A DNA stretch of 64,000 nt from Mycolicibacterium komanii (GCF_001050035.1 NZ_CVTA01000055.1:1-64000); one strand, 5' to 3'. Shown: positions 12,168 through 20,861, counted from the first letter of the stretch. The notes: generated by a model from the sequence alone, not told the origin. Numbers and translations are program-made.

Positions 12168-13037
12168 TTACTTCTGCAGCGTGAATTGGTTGACGTCGAT
12201 GTATCCGACGCGGAAACCGTGCGCGCAGCCGGTGAGGTAGTGCATGTAGCGGTCGTAGACCTCTTGGGACTGGATGGCGATCGCCTCGTCCTTGTGGGCC
12301 TCCAGCGCCGCTGCCCAGCAGTCCAGGGTGCGCGCGTAGTGCGGCTGCAGGCTCTGACGGCGGGTCAGCTCGAACCCGGCCGTCTCCGCGTGCTCGCCGA
12401 CCAGCTCGATCGTCGGCAGGTAACCGCCGGGGAAGATCTCGGTGAGGATGAACTTGACGAACCGGGCGACCGAGAAGGTCAGCGGCATGCCCTGTTCGGC
12501 CATCTGCGGCAGCGTGAGCGCGGTGATGGTGTGCAGCAGCATCACCCCGTTGTCGGGCAGCACGCGGTGAGCCATGGCGAAGAAGTCGTCCCAGCGGTCG
12601 CGGCCGAAGTGCTCGAACGCTCCGATGGACACGATCCGGTCGACGGGCTCGTCGAACTGCTCCCAGCCCTGCAGAAGCACCCGCTTGGACCGGGGGCTGT
12701 CCGATTCGGCGAAAACCTTCTCGACGTGGGCGTGCTGGTTCTCGCTCAAGGTGAGGCCGACGACGTTGACGTCGTACTTCTCGACGGCCCGAAGCATGGT
12801 CGAACCCCAGCCGCAGCCGACGTCGAGCAGCGTCATACCGGGCTCGAGACCCAACTTGCCCAGAGCGAGGTCGACCTTGGCGCGCTGGGCCTCCTCGAGC
12901 GTCATGTCATCGCGCTCGAAGTAGGCGCAGCTGTAGGTCTGCGACGGGTCCAACCAGAGCCGGAAGAACTCGTCAGACAGGTCGTAGTGCGCCTGAACGT
13001 CGGCGAAGTGCGGCGTCAGGTTTCGTGTTGCGGCCAT
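12168..13037 (-). CDS. Cyclopropane mycolic acid synthase family methyltransferase (CmaA/MmaA1-like)
   Basis: A 289-residue mycolate cyclopropane or methyl-branch synthase using S-adenosylmethionine. Seen: [36 protein letters not shown] motif [21 protein letters not shown] and the C-terminal GYIDVNQF, a tail shared by CmaA1, PcaA and MmaA1 rather than MmaA4. It is transcribed before the MmaA4-like gene on the minus strand, with 143 bases between, enough for a separate promoter. The paralogue pair could divide distal and proximal or oxygenating and cyclopropanating work; that is inference. Confidence 0.92.
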   Translation of the reverse strand: MAATRNLTPHFADVQAHYDLSDEFFRLWLDPSQTYSCAYFERDDMTLEEAQRAKVDLALGKLGLEPGMTLLDVGCGWGSTMLRAVEKYDVNVVGLTLSENQHAHVEKVFAESDSPRSKRVLLQGWEQFDEPVDRIVSIGAFEHFGRDRWDDFFAMAHRVLPDNGVMLLHTITALTLPQMAEQGMPLTFSVARFVKFILTEIFPGGYLPTIELVGEHAETAGFELTRRQSLQPHYARTLDCWAAALEAHKDEAIAIQSQEVYDRYMHYLTGCAHGFRVGYIDVNQFTLQK

Positions 13038-13160
13038 CGTGTGCCTTTCTGGGCGGAATCAAAGCTCGCGTCGCTCGTGACGTGTCAAGCCCGAAGCACT
13101 CGCAACGAATGTACGCGCCGCCGAAGCGGCTGACCAGTCGAGCGAATGTTTGCGGGAGCG

Positions 13161-14063
13161 TCAAATAGTTGCGGCGAAATTGGTTTTCAGCTCGCCGATG
13201 ATGTCGTCCCACAGCGGCTCGGGAAGTTCGTGGCCCATGCCGTCGAACAGCACCAATCGGGCGTTCGCGATGGCCTTGGCGATCGCCTGCCCGCCGGAGG
13301 GGCGCATCAGCTTGTCTGCTTTGCCGTGCAGAACCACGGTGGGCGCCGTGATCTCGCGGTCGTAGGGCCGGAGACTGCCGCTGCCCAGGATCGCCGCGAA
13401 ATGCCGTCCGATACCGGCCGGGTAGTAGGACCGGTCGTAGCCCTCGATCGCGTCGGCGCGCAGTCGCTCCTCGGATGCGGGGAATCCCGGGCTGCCGATG
13501 ATCTTGCTGACGCGGACCGCGTTGTCGATGACCGCCTCGCGGGTGGAGCCCTTCGGCCGCTGCAGGATCGCGAGCAGCTGTCGCGGACCCGGCGGAGGTA
13601 GCAGCGCCTGGTTGTTGCTCGAGAAGATGATCGCCACCGTCTGCGTACGCGGCTTGTGTCGTGCGGCGAACACCTGGGCGATCATGCCGCCCATCGACGC
13701 CCCGACGATGTGGGCGCGGTCGATGTCGAGGTGGTCGAGGAGCGCGGCCGCGTCGTCGGCCATGTCTTCGAGCGTGTAGCCGGCCGGGCTGCGCAACCCG
13801 AGCAGCGAGCGCAGCATCCGCGGCACCAGCGGGCCGCCGGCGCGCACCCCGTGCAGCTTCGACGACAACCCGACGTCGCGGTTGTCGTACCGGATGACCC
13901 GCAGGCCCTGGTCGATCAGCCGCTCACAAAAGTCCTTGCGCCACAATAGAAGTTGCGCGCCGAGTCCCATGATGAGCAGTACCGCCGGGTCTCCTGGATC
14001 GCCCATGTCCTCGTAGTGGATGTCGAGATCTCCCGACTTGGCGACCCCGGTTCGGACCTGCAT
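13161..14063 (-). CDS. lipG: Alpha/beta hydrolase, LipG-like
   Basis: A 300-residue serine hydrolase of the alpha/beta fold (probable esterase or thioesterase). The nucleophile elbow is GASMGG, after the strand RAHIVGAS; the oxyanion region is LLIMGLGAQLLLW; the catalytic Asp is likely in VVLHGKADKLM and the His in FDGMGHELPE. No signal peptide. Positionally it equals Rv0646c lipG, adjacent to the mmaA genes. Its start abuts the stop of the ABC1 kinase gene without a gap, so the two form an operon. A paralogue with the same motifs lies at 17170-18093. Confidence 0.9.
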   Translation of the reverse strand: MQVRTGVAKSGDLDIHYEDMGDPGDPAVLLIMGLGAQLLLWRKDFCERLIDQGLRVIRYDNRDVGLSSKLHGVRAGGPLVPRMLRSLLGLRSPAGYTLEDMADDAAALLDHLDIDRAHIVGASMGGMIAQVFAARHKPRTQTVAIIFSSNNQALLPPPGPRQLLAILQRPKGSTREAVIDNAVRVSKIIGSPGFPASEERLRADAIEGYDRSYYPAGIGRHFAAILGSGSLRPYDREITAPTVVLHGKADKLMRPSGGQAIAKAIANARLVLFDGMGHELPEPLWDDIIGELKTNFAATI

Positions 14064-15431
14064 TCAGCCCCGGACCTCGCTGTCGAGCTCCTGGTCGTGC
14101 TCCCTGCTGACCTCGACCATGAAGTTGGCGAAGTAGCCGGTCAACTGCGGATCCGACATCATCTGCCAACTCGGGGCGAGCAGTTTCATGTAGCGCTCGA
14201 CGTAGAGGAACTGCTTGCCGATCAGCACCAGCTCGCGCGGCAGCTTGACGTCGTAGGCCTCGGCGAGCGTCGACAGTTGCTTTCCGATCTCGGCGTAACT
14301 CATATCGCCCAGCGTCGACATGGTCAACGGCGTCGCGAACTTCTCGAGGTCCTTGGCCGCCTGTGCCTCGGGCTTCATGGTGCCGACGGCACCCATCAGC
14401 ACGACGATCTTGCCCGCGGCGGCGTGGTCCTTCTTCACCAGCAGCGCGTACACCAACTCGCGCAGCAGCCACCGGGTGCGTGGATCGATGCGGCCCATGA
14501 TGCCGAAGTCGAAGAACACGATCTTGCCGTCGTCGTCGACGTAGAGGTTGCCCGCGTGCAGGTCACCGTGGAACAGGCCGTGCCGCAGACCGCCTTCGAA
14601 GACGGAGAACAGCAGCGCCTTCACCAGTTCGGTGCCGTCGAAACCCTTCTGACGGATGGTCTTGACGTCGTCGATGCGCGTGCCCTGGATGCGCTCCATC
14701 GTCAGCACCCGCTCGCTGGTGAGGTCCCAATACACCTGCGGCACACGGATGTTCTTGCCCAACGGCGAGGCGTGCATATGCGACACCCACGCGTCCATCG
14801 ACTGCGCCTCGAGCCGGAAGTCGAGTTCTTCGGCGAGGTTGTCGGCGAAGTCGGCGACGACGTCCTGCGCGCTCAGGCGCTGACCCAGCTTGGCGAATTC
14901 GATCAGGCGCGCGCCCCGCTTGAGGATCTGAAGATCCGCGGCGACCCGCCTGCGGATGCCCGGCCGCTGGATCTTGACGACGACCTCTTCACCGCTGTGC
15001 AGCGTCGCGTAGTGCACCTGCGCGATCGATGCGGATGCGAACGGCTTCTCGTCGAAGCTCTTGAACAGGTTCGAGGGTTCGTCGCCGAGATCCTCGACGA
15101 ACAGCTTGTGCACCTCTTTGGCGTCCGCGGGCGGAACCCGGTCCAGCAGGCTGCGGAACTCCTTGGACAGCGGCTCGCCGAACGCACCGGGGCTCGACGC
15201 GATGATCTGGCCGAACTTGACGTAGGTGGGGCCCAGATCGGCGAACGTCTGCGGGATCTGCTTGATGATCTTCTGCTGCAACGAACCGCGCCCGGCGATC
15301 TTCGAAACCACCCGGGCGCCGGTGCGGGTCACCTGCCAACCGGTCGCGCCGATGCGGGCAGCCTCGATCGGCAGCGGGACCCTGTCCAGCTTGGCTCCGT
15401 CGCGGTGCTGCTGCTTTCGCGTGGCACTCAT
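14064..15431 (-). CDS. ABC1/UbiB-family atypical kinase
   Basis: A 455-residue member of the ABC1 (AarF/UbiB/ADCK) atypical kinase family, which bind ATP and support isoprenoid-quinone or lipid metabolism; positional equivalent of Rv0647c. Seen: the family KxGQ motif in YVKFGQIIASS, an Ala-rich nucleotide loop in FASASIAQVH, the catalytic-loop-like HGDLHAGNLYV and the metal-binding VFFDFGIMG. No membrane helix is evident. It is followed directly by lipG in the same operon. The substrate is not known for mycobacteria. Confidence 0.93.
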   Translation of the reverse strand: MSATRKQQHRDGAKLDRVPLPIEAARIGATGWQVTRTGARVVSKIAGRGSLQQKIIKQIPQTFADLGPTYVKFGQIIASSPGAFGEPLSKEFRSLLDRVPPADAKEVHKLFVEDLGDEPSNLFKSFDEKPFASASIAQVHYATLHSGEEVVVKIQRPGIRRRVAADLQILKRGARLIEFAKLGQRLSAQDVVADFADNLAEELDFRLEAQSMDAWVSHMHASPLGKNIRVPQVYWDLTSERVLTMERIQGTRIDDVKTIRQKGFDGTELVKALLFSVFEGGLRHGLFHGDLHAGNLYVDDDGKIVFFDFGIMGRIDPRTRWLLRELVYALLVKKDHAAAGKIVVLMGAVGTMKPEAQAAKDLEKFATPLTMSTLGDMSYAEIGKQLSTLAEAYDVKLPRELVLIGKQFLYVERYMKLLAPSWQMMSDPQLTGYFANFMVEVSREHDQELDSEVRG

Positions 15432-15492
15432 AGGGGTCAGTGTCTCAAAATCCGCGGTGGCCCGTAAAAATGTGTGGACGGGCTCACAGTCG

Positions 15493-16491
15493 TCAGGCCT
15501 CGGCGAAGCTGCGCTCGACCTCGTCGCGGCTGAGGACCTCGTCGTCTCCCAACCGGTACGACGGCAGCGTGTGCGGCAGGTCAGTACCGGACGCGACTCT
15601 GGCCTGGGCCTGCTGGAACTCCGGGATCGGGCCCTGCACGAGGTGCAACCCGTTGATGACCGACCAGACGGTCGCGCGCCGCGTGGTCTGCTCGAAGATG
15701 TTGGGGTCCTTGTGCTGGATCAGCTGCTTGGCCCAGCGCGGCATGGTGTCGCGGATGGCCCAGTTGATCGCGCTCTGCGCGAGCGGCAGGCCCGGTCCGG
15801 TCGCAACAGCCGTGCCGTGCGTGACGGCCAAGCGAGGCAGGTAGGACTCCAGGCACTCGGCGACCTCTGCCTTGGTCTCGGGCAGATCGGTTCCGCCCAA
15901 CGCGTGGCCGACTCGCACGAACTCCCGGTAGTAGCGGTCGATCCTTTTGCCACGCAACGGGTTCGGATGGTAGAGCTCGTGCGCGGTGGCCAGCCCCCAC
16001 ACCACGGTGGCGTAATTCCATCGCAGCCAGTCCGGGTCGTCGGCGTCGTAGCGGGCGCCGTCGGGGCGGGTGCCCTTGATCGTGTGGTGCATCGAGCGCA
16101 CGGCCTTGGCCAGGCGCTCGGCGGTGTCGGTCGAGCCGTACGCGGTGCCGATGAAGAACGCGATCGAATGGCCAAGACGAACCACGGCGCCCTTCGGGTC
16201 GATCTCCGGTCGGCCGACACCGTTCTCGTCGCGCTTCACCAGCCGTGAGTGGTGCATACCCATCCAGTAGATCGACGGGTCAAGGCGTTCCATGAACGCC
16301 GCGCACTGGAGGCCGAAAATCAGGGCCTGCATGTGCGAATGCACGTGCCATACCGCGCTGCCGGGGCCGAACCACCCCGGATCTCCGACCGGCGCGGCGA
16401 ACTCCATGCCGCGGAAGTAGTTGCGCCGCACGTCCTTGTCGAAGCGCTGGTTGAGGAACTCGCCGATGAACTGGTGCGGCAGCAGAATCAC
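15493..16491 (-). CDS. Oxygenase MpaB family protein (DUF2236)
   Basis: A 332-residue protein of the MpaB/DUF2236 family, heme-containing or heme-like oxygenases related to latex-clearing and mycophenolic-acid-pathway enzymes. The family pattern is seen in GPGSAVWHVHSHMQALIFG (conserved Gly-x-His region, residues about 43-61) and in the middle segment around VVWGLATAHELYHP (His and Tyr likely near the cofactor). No signal peptide. It is divergent from a TetR-type regulator across a 101-base intergene with two inverted repeats, so it is probably repressed by that regulator and induced by a hydrophobic substrate. The reaction is unknown. Confidence 0.85.
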   Translation of the reverse strand: MILLPHQFIGEFLNQRFDKDVRRNYFRGMEFAAPVGDPGWFGPGSAVWHVHSHMQALIFGLQCAAFMERLDPSIYWMGMHHSRLVKRDENGVGRPEIDPKGAVVRLGHSIAFFIGTAYGSTDTAERLAKAVRSMHHTIKGTRPDGARYDADDPDWLRWNYATVVWGLATAHELYHPNPLRGKRIDRYYREFVRVGHALGGTDLPETKAEVAECLESYLPRLAVTHGTAVATGPGLPLAQSAINWAIRDTMPRWAKQLIQHKDPNIFEQTTRRATVWSVINGLHLVQGPIPEFQQAQARVASGTDLPHTLPSYRLGDDEVLSRDEVERSFAEA

Positions 16492-16513
16492 GTCGGCTCC
16501 TAGGTTCCCGAAT

Positions 16514-16561
16514 TCTGGTCACGACTGTAACCAGAGTACATTTTGGTCACGTATGTGACCA
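16514..16561. promoter_or_regulatory. Two operator-like inverted repeats between MpaB-family gene and tetR
   Basis: Repeat 1 (16514-16535): TCTGGTCAC, 4 bases, GTAACCAGA, eight of nine positions pairing. Repeat 2 (16544-16561): TGGTCAC, GTAT, GTGACCA, a perfect 7-bp dyad. Both share the TGGTCAC/GTGACCA half-site and their centres are 28 bases apart. Two copies of one dyad in a divergent tetR intergene is the usual layout of a TetR operator. Confidence 0.75.
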
Positions 16562-16592
16562 GAGTTGACGCGGGTCGGCCTACGCTGAGGCC

Positions 16593-17189
16593 GTGACCAG
16601 TCCCACGCGATGGGCCGGCGTACCGCTGACGGACCGCCGCGCCGAACGCCGTGCACAGCTGATCGACGCCGCCTTCCGGTTGTTCGGCGAGGGCGGCGAG
16701 GCCGCCGTGTCGGTGCGCTCGGTGTGCCGTGAGTGCGGGCTGAACACGCGCTACTTCTATGAGAGCTTCGCCGACACCGACGACCTCCTCGGCGCTGTCT
16801 ACGACCAAGTGAGCGCCCAGCTGGCCGAGGCGGTCGAGGGCGCCATGTCGCGGGCGGGCGATTCGCTACGGGCCAGGACCCGGGCGGGCATCGCCGCGGT
16901 GCTCGGATTCAGTTCCGAGGATCCGCGCCGTGGTCGGGTGCTGTTCACCGATGCGCGGTCGAACCCGGTGCTGGCGGCGCGTCGCGCGGCGACGCAGGAC
17001 CTGTTGCGCGAGGGCGTGCTCACCGAGGGCTGGCGGCTGCAACCGGACACCGACTCGGTCGCTGCGCTGGTCGGCGCCGCGATGTACACGGGCGCCATGG
17101 CCGAGCTGGCCCAGCAGTGGCTCGCAGGCCGGCTGGGGACGGATCTGGATGCGGTGGTCGAACACGCCGTCAGTCAGGTGTTGCGGTAG
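16593..17189 (+). CDS. TetR-family transcriptional regulator
   Basis: A 198-residue repressor-type protein. The N-terminal HTH spans about residues 17-63: RRAQLIDAAFRLFGEGG, VSVRSVCRECGLNTRYFYESF. The C-terminal ligand-binding domain is helical and Ala-rich. The GTG start at 16593 lies 32 bases after the second of two operator-like dyads shared with the divergent MpaB-family oxygenase gene, so autoregulation and control of that gene are likely. Its last 20 bases overlap the 3' end of the convergent hydrolase gene. Confidence 0.93.
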   Translation: MTSPTRWAGVPLTDRRAERRAQLIDAAFRLFGEGGEAAVSVRSVCRECGLNTRYFYESFADTDDLLGAVYDQVSAQLAEAVEGAMSRAGDSLRARTRAGIAAVLGFSSEDPRRGRVLFTDARSNPVLAARRAATQDLLREGVLTEGWRLQPDTDSVAALVGAAMYTGAMAELAQQWLAGRLGTDLDAVVEHAVSQVLR

Positions 17190-18093
17190 CGCGGGCCGCG
17201 GCGAAGTTCTCCGTCAGCGCCCCGACGACCGAAGCCCACACCGGCTCGGGAAGGTCGTGGCCCATTCCGTCGACGACGACGTAGCGCGCGCCCTCGACGG
17301 CGCGCGCGACCGTGCGGCCGTTGCGTGGCCGCACCATCGGGTCCTTCGACCCGTGGACGACGACGGTGGGCGCGCTGATGCGACGGGTGTAGCGCAGCAG
17401 GCTGCCGGTGCCGAGGATGGCGTCGAACTGGCGCAGCATGCCCTGCGGGTAGTCGCTGCGCTCGCGCAACTCCCGCACCCGGCGCTCCAACTGTTCGGTC
17501 GGCGGTAAGAAGTTGGGCCCGTTGATGATTGCGACGTTGCGCACCTCGTGGGCCAGCCGCTGCTCGAGTGGGGCGTCGCGGGGCGGGGCGCCGAACGCCA
17601 GCCGGATCACCCGCAGCGCCGGCAACGACGATAGCGGCGTGCCTGCGCTCGTCATCACCAGTCCCAGCGACGCCACCCGGTCGGAATGGCGCCCCGCCAG
17701 CACCTGCGCGATCATTCCGCCCATCGACGCGCCGACGATGTGCGCACGCTCGACGCCGAGGTGGTCGAGCAGGCCGCGCGCGTCCTCGGCGAGGTCGACG
17801 AGCGTGTACGGCACCGAGCTGCCGCGGCCCATCAGGTACCGCAGCACCCGCGGATACACCGAACCGTCGGCGCGCTGCCCGTCGAGCTTCGTCGACAAAC
17901 CGGTGTCGCGGTGGTCGAACCGGATCACCCGGTATCCCTGGCCGATCAGCCGCGCGCAGAACCCGTCGGGCCACATCGGCAACTGGGCGCCGACGCCCAT
18001 GATCAGCAGCACCGGCGGGTCGGCGGGATCGCCGAGGTCTTCATAGAAGATCCCGACGTCCCCGCAGACCGCGGTGCCGCTTCGAACCTGCAT
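17170..18093 (-). CDS. Alpha/beta hydrolase, paralogue of LipG
   Basis: A 307-residue cytoplasmic serine hydrolase. Motifs line up one-for-one with the LipG-like protein at 13161-14063: MQVRSGTAVCGDVGIFYED start, LLIMGVGAQLPMW, the nucleophile elbow GASMGG, HGSKDPMV with the likely acid and GMGHDLPEP with the likely catalytic His. The two are clearly paralogues that flank the ABC1 kinase, MpaB-family and tetR genes. The ATG at 18093 is 10 bases from the stop of the upstream DinB-type gene, so it is probably the last gene of a three-gene minus-strand operon. Confidence 0.88.
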   Translation of the reverse strand: MQVRSGTAVCGDVGIFYEDLGDPADPPVLLIMGVGAQLPMWPDGFCARLIGQGYRVIRFDHRDTGLSTKLDGQRADGSVYPRVLRYLMGRGSSVPYTLVDLAEDARGLLDHLGVERAHIVGASMGGMIAQVLAGRHSDRVASLGLVMTSAGTPLSSLPALRVIRLAFGAPPRDAPLEQRLAHEVRNVAIINGPNFLPPTEQLERRVRELRERSDYPQGMLRQFDAILGTGSLLRYTRRISAPTVVVHGSKDPMVRPRNGRTVARAVEGARYVVVDGMGHDLPEPVWASVVGALTENFAAARATATPD

Positions 18094-18103
18094 GCTGTGC
18101 TTT

Positions 18104-18715
18104 CTACACCTGACCGCCGACCGGTTGCTTGCCCCACGGCGTCAGCCATGGTGTCGGCTCCCAGTCCTCGAGGCCCGCGAGCAGCTCGTACAGCGTTGCG
18201 CCGTCGATGGTTTCGCGGATGATGTCGGCCTGTCCGGCGTGCCGGGCCAGCTCCTCGATCAGGTGGAAGATCACCCACCGCACCGACCACGCCGGAACGT
18301 CCTTGGGAAACCACGGCACGTGCGGCGGGATCGGCACCGCCGCACCCAGGTCGGCGGTTTCGATCAACCGGATGGTCTCGGCGTTCTGCTCGTCGAATCT
18401 GGTGAGGATCTCGGCGAGGGTCTCGTCCTCACCCATGACGAACTCGCTCTGGTGGTCGGCCTGCTGATCCGCCATCGGACGGCGGTCGCGCTCGGTCATC
18501 TCCGGCGCGGCGGCCACGCGCGCCATCCACCCGCGCTGGCAGTTGGTGACGTGCTTGATCAACCCGCCGATCGACAGAGCGCTGACCGACGGAGTCGAGC
18601 GCGCCTGTTCGTCGGTCAGGCCGAACGCCACGGCGTGGAAGGCGTACTGCTGGGCGGCCAAGTATTCGCGCAGGCCGTCGCGCTCGTCGGCGATGGGCGG
18701 GGGCATAGCGGGCAT
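18104..18715 (-). CDS. DinB-fold protein (mycothiol/metal-dependent type)
   Basis: A 203-residue DinB/YfiT-like four-helix bundle protein. Such proteins bind a divalent metal through three His and often act as thiol (mycothiol or bacillithiol) transferases. Seen: IGGLIKHVTNCQRGWM (first His, residue about 53), and VRWVIFHLIEELARHAGQADIIRE (the H-x-E/H-x3-H pattern of the family). The ATG at 18715 is used; an in-frame upstream extension of 84 codons is Arg-rich shadow sequence of the next gene. It starts 2 bases from the stop of the second DinB-like gene. Confidence 0.88.
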   Translation of the reverse strand: MPAMPPPIADERDGLREYLAAQQYAFHAVAFGLTDEQARSTPSVSALSIGGLIKHVTNCQRGWMARVAAAPEMTERDRRPMADQQADHQSEFVMGEDETLAEILTRFDEQNAETIRLIETADLGAAVPIPPHVPWFPKDVPAWSVRWVIFHLIEELARHAGQADIIRETIDGATLYELLAGLEDWEPTPWLTPWGKQPVGGQV

Positions 18716-18717
18716 GT

Positions 18718-19248
18718 TCAGTTTCCCTTCGGGTTGGTGTGGGCGTAAAGGTCTCGGAGGCAGGCGATTTCGGCGCCGTGGTGGATGAACTCGCGGTTGA
18801 TGTGCAGGACGAGCGCGATGAACGGATAGTCCGCGTAGGGACCTTCGGCGGGTCCGCAGGGCCGGTTCAGGTCGTCTTCGGACAACCCCCGCACGCCCTC
18901 GATCCAGGTGGTGTACTGCTCGTCGAGTTGGCGCAGTGCCGTCGATGCGTCGGCGGCGTAGCGCCACGATTGGTAGTCGGCGGCCGGCGCGCCGAAATGG
19001 CTGTGGTTGCGCATCGCGAAGACGCCGACGATGAGGTGGGCCATGCGCCAGGCGATCGTCGTGAACGGCGGCGGCGTCGGTTCGGGATGAGCGAAGTCGA
19101 TCCCCCCGTCGGGGTGGACCGTCCAGCAGTGCGCGACGGGTTGCCAGAAGTACTCGTCGTCGGTGAGCCCCTGAAACCGGGGGCGCAGGAAGTTGGTCCA
19201 GTGGAAGTCGGCCTGTTCGGCCAGCTCGTGGGAGATCGTCGTGGGCAT
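18718..19248 (-). CDS. DinB-like protein
   Basis: A 176-residue second DinB-superfamily member. Seen: an N-terminal helix SHELAEQADFHWTNF, WRMAHLIVGVFAMRNHSHFG with a likely metal-binding His, and a late helix VLHINREFIHHGAEIACLRDLY with the H-x3-H-like pair expected of the fold. It is first in a minus-strand operon with another DinB gene and a LipG paralogue, and is divergent from a WYL-domain regulator. A perfect inverted repeat lies in the 61-base intergene. Role: probable detoxification thiol transfer; inference only. Confidence 0.82.
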   Translation of the reverse strand: MPTTISHELAEQADFHWTNFLRPRFQGLTDDEYFWQPVAHCWTVHPDGGIDFAHPEPTPPPFTTIAWRMAHLIVGVFAMRNHSHFGAPAADYQSWRYAADASTALRQLDEQYTTWIEGVRGLSEDDLNRPCGPAEGPYADYPFIALVLHINREFIHHGAEIACLRDLYAHTNPKGN

Positions 19249-19268
19249 ACGATCACTCTGACAGGGCT

Positions 19269-19289
19269 ATAGGACAGTTTCGGTCCTAT
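19269..19289. promoter_or_regulatory. Perfect dyad operator between DinB operon and WYL regulator
   Basis: ATAGGAC, 7 bases, GTCCTAT: a perfect 7-bp inverted repeat with centres one-and-a-half helical turns apart, placed midway between two divergent starts (19248 minus and 19310 plus). The adjacent gene encodes an HTH-WYL regulator, the obvious candidate binder. Confidence 0.7.
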
Positions 19290-19309
19290 GAGTGAGGCAG
19301 GCTGCATTC

Positions 19310-20266
19310 ATGTCGGAGACGACGAGCCGGGTGCTGCAGCTGTTGGGTCTGCTGCAGTCGCGCCGGGTGTGGACGAGCGAGGAGCTCGCCGAGCGTCTGG
19401 GAGTGACCACGCGCAGTGTGCGCCGCGACGTCGAGCGACTGCGCGACCTCGGGTATCCGGTCCACGCCAGCAGGGGCCACGGCGGCGGTTATCAGCTCGG
19501 CGCCGGGGCGGCGCTGCCGCCGCTGCTGCTCGACCCCGACGAGGCCGTCGCGATGGCGGTCTGCCTGCGCCTGGCGGCGGGCGGAACGGTCGCAGGCGTC
19601 GGCGAATCGGCGTTGCGCGCGCTGAGCAAGCTCGATCAGGTGATGCCGTCGAAGCTGCGCTCGCAGGTGGCCGCGGTGCACGACTCGACCGTCACCCTGA
19701 TGTCGCCGTCCTCCGATGCTCCGGTCGCACCCGATGTCTTGATGACGCTGGCGCGCGCTTGCCGCGACCACGAGCACGTCTCGGCCGGCTACGTCGACAT
19801 CCGCGGCAATGCCACCCAGCGCCGGCTCGAGCCCTATCAGCTGGTCACCACGGGGCGGCGCTGGTACCTGCTGGCCTACGACCGCGACAGACAGGACTGG
19901 CGCAGCCTGCGGCTCGACCGGATGAACGACGTGCGCGCGCAGGGCAGCACGTTCGTGCCGCGCGAGGCGCCCGACGCGGCGACCTACGTGCAGCGCTCGA
20001 TCAGCAGCTCGCCGTACCGGTATGTTGCGCGCGTCCGCTTTGACGCGCCGCAAAGCGTTGTCGCGCAGCACTTCTCACCGGCATCGGTGACGATCGAACC
20101 CGACGGTTCTGACACGTGCATCGTCACCGCCGGCGCCGACGATCCCGAACGCATGGTGCTCTTCTTCGCGATGGTGGGATGCGGCTTCGAGGTGCTCTCG
20201 CCGCCGGAGGTGGCGCGGGCGGCCGAGGTGGTGTCGGAACGGCTGGGGCGAAGCGTCAGCCGGTGA
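19310..20266 (+). CDS. HTH-WYL family transcriptional regulator (YafY-like)
   Basis: A 318-residue regulator with an N-terminal HTH_11 winged helix (about residues 5-62: RVLQLLGLLQSRRVWT, ERLGVTTRSVRRDVERLRDLG) and a central WYL domain (QLVTTGRRWYLLAYDRDRQDWRSLRLDRM) followed by a WCX-type C-terminal domain. WYL domains sense nucleic acid or small ligands. The ATG at 19310 has GAGGCAGG upstream; the GTG at 19292 would place the start inside the regulatory region. Divergent from two DinB-type genes with a perfect dyad between, so it probably controls them and itself. The last 11 bases overlap the convergent nucleotidyltransferase gene. Confidence 0.92.
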   Translation: MSETTSRVLQLLGLLQSRRVWTSEELAERLGVTTRSVRRDVERLRDLGYPVHASRGHGGGYQLGAGAALPPLLLDPDEAVAMAVCLRLAAGGTVAGVGESALRALSKLDQVMPSKLRSQVAAVHDSTVTLMSPSSDAPVAPDVLMTLARACRDHEHVSAGYVDIRGNATQRRLEPYQLVTTGRRWYLLAYDRDRQDWRSLRLDRMNDVRAQGSTFVPREAPDAATYVQRSISSSPYRYVARVRFDAPQSVVAQHFSPASVTIEPDGSDTCIVTAGADDPERMVLFFAMVGCGFEVLSPPEVARAAEVVSERLGRSVSR

Positions 20267-20807
20267 GCTCCAAGCGGTCGGCGAGCATCAGGAACGCCGA
20301 CGCGAACGGGTTGTCGGCGGTGTCGGAGCGCAGTTGTTCCCAGTCCAATTGTTCGCGAACCGCGCGTACCGCCGGCAGTAGCGCGGCGAAGTCGCAGTGG
20401 TGTTCGTTGAGGGAGTTGAGCTTTTCGCGCATGACCTCGGTGGGGGCGAGCACGCGCATCCGCACCGCGAGCACGTCGTACTCCTCGGCGGCCAGAATGC
20501 GCTCCTTGTCGACTGGATCGCCGTTGAGCCGGTGCAGCACGTCGATGACGAAGTCGTCTTCGACGCAGGCCTTGAACAGCCAGTCCTCCGGGGTGCGCTC
20601 GACGCGGAAACCGGCTTCCTCCAACGTCGCCGCCGCCTTCTCGGTGTCGGGCTCGGCGACCACGAAATCGACGTCGTGAACGGGCTCCGGACCGCCGAAC
20701 ACCCACAGCGCGTAACTACCGCCCAAGGCGAAGTCCGGGCCCTGGGCGCGCAACGCTGACGCCGCGCGCTTGAGCGCGTCGCGCAGATCATCGTTTCTCT
20801 GTGGCAC
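20256..20807 (-). CDS. Nucleotidyltransferase-fold protein (AbiEii-like MNT domain)
   Basis: A 183-residue protein of the nucleotidyltransferase superfamily. Seen: LGGSYALWVFGGPEPVHDVD (G-G/S near a helix followed by the D-x-D pair HDVDFVV, the metal site) and a further acidic strand DDFVIDVLH. This resembles the NTP-transferase AbiEii/DUF1814-type fold. The GTG at 20807 is chosen because AGGAG lies just upstream; an ATG at 20843 gives 12 extra residues. No antitoxin partner gene is adjacent, so a toxin role is not supported. Substrate unknown. Confidence 0.8.
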   Translation of the reverse strand: MPQRNDDLRDALKRAASALRAQGPDFALGGSYALWVFGGPEPVHDVDFVVAEPDTEKAAATLEEAGFRVERTPEDWLFKACVEDDFVIDVLHRLNGDPVDKERILAAEEYDVLAVRMRVLAPTEVMREKLNSLNEHHCDFAALLPAVRAVREQLDWEQLRSDTADNPFASAFLMLADRLELTG

Positions 20808-20861
20808 TACTCTCCTGGGGCCGACCGATGGGCTAGCGGCCATTGTGGGTAGCTAGTACCC

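Noticed and set aside
18716..18967. 84-codon N-terminal extension of the DinB-fold gene
   Set aside because: It lies wholly inside the upstream DinB-like gene in another frame and has shadow composition; the ATG at 18715 gives the domain exactly.
20256..20807. Possible AbiEii-type toxin of a toxin-antitoxin phage defence pair
   Set aside because: The nucleotidyltransferase has no adjacent AbiEi-type antitoxin gene, and its neighbours are ordinary chromosomal genes.
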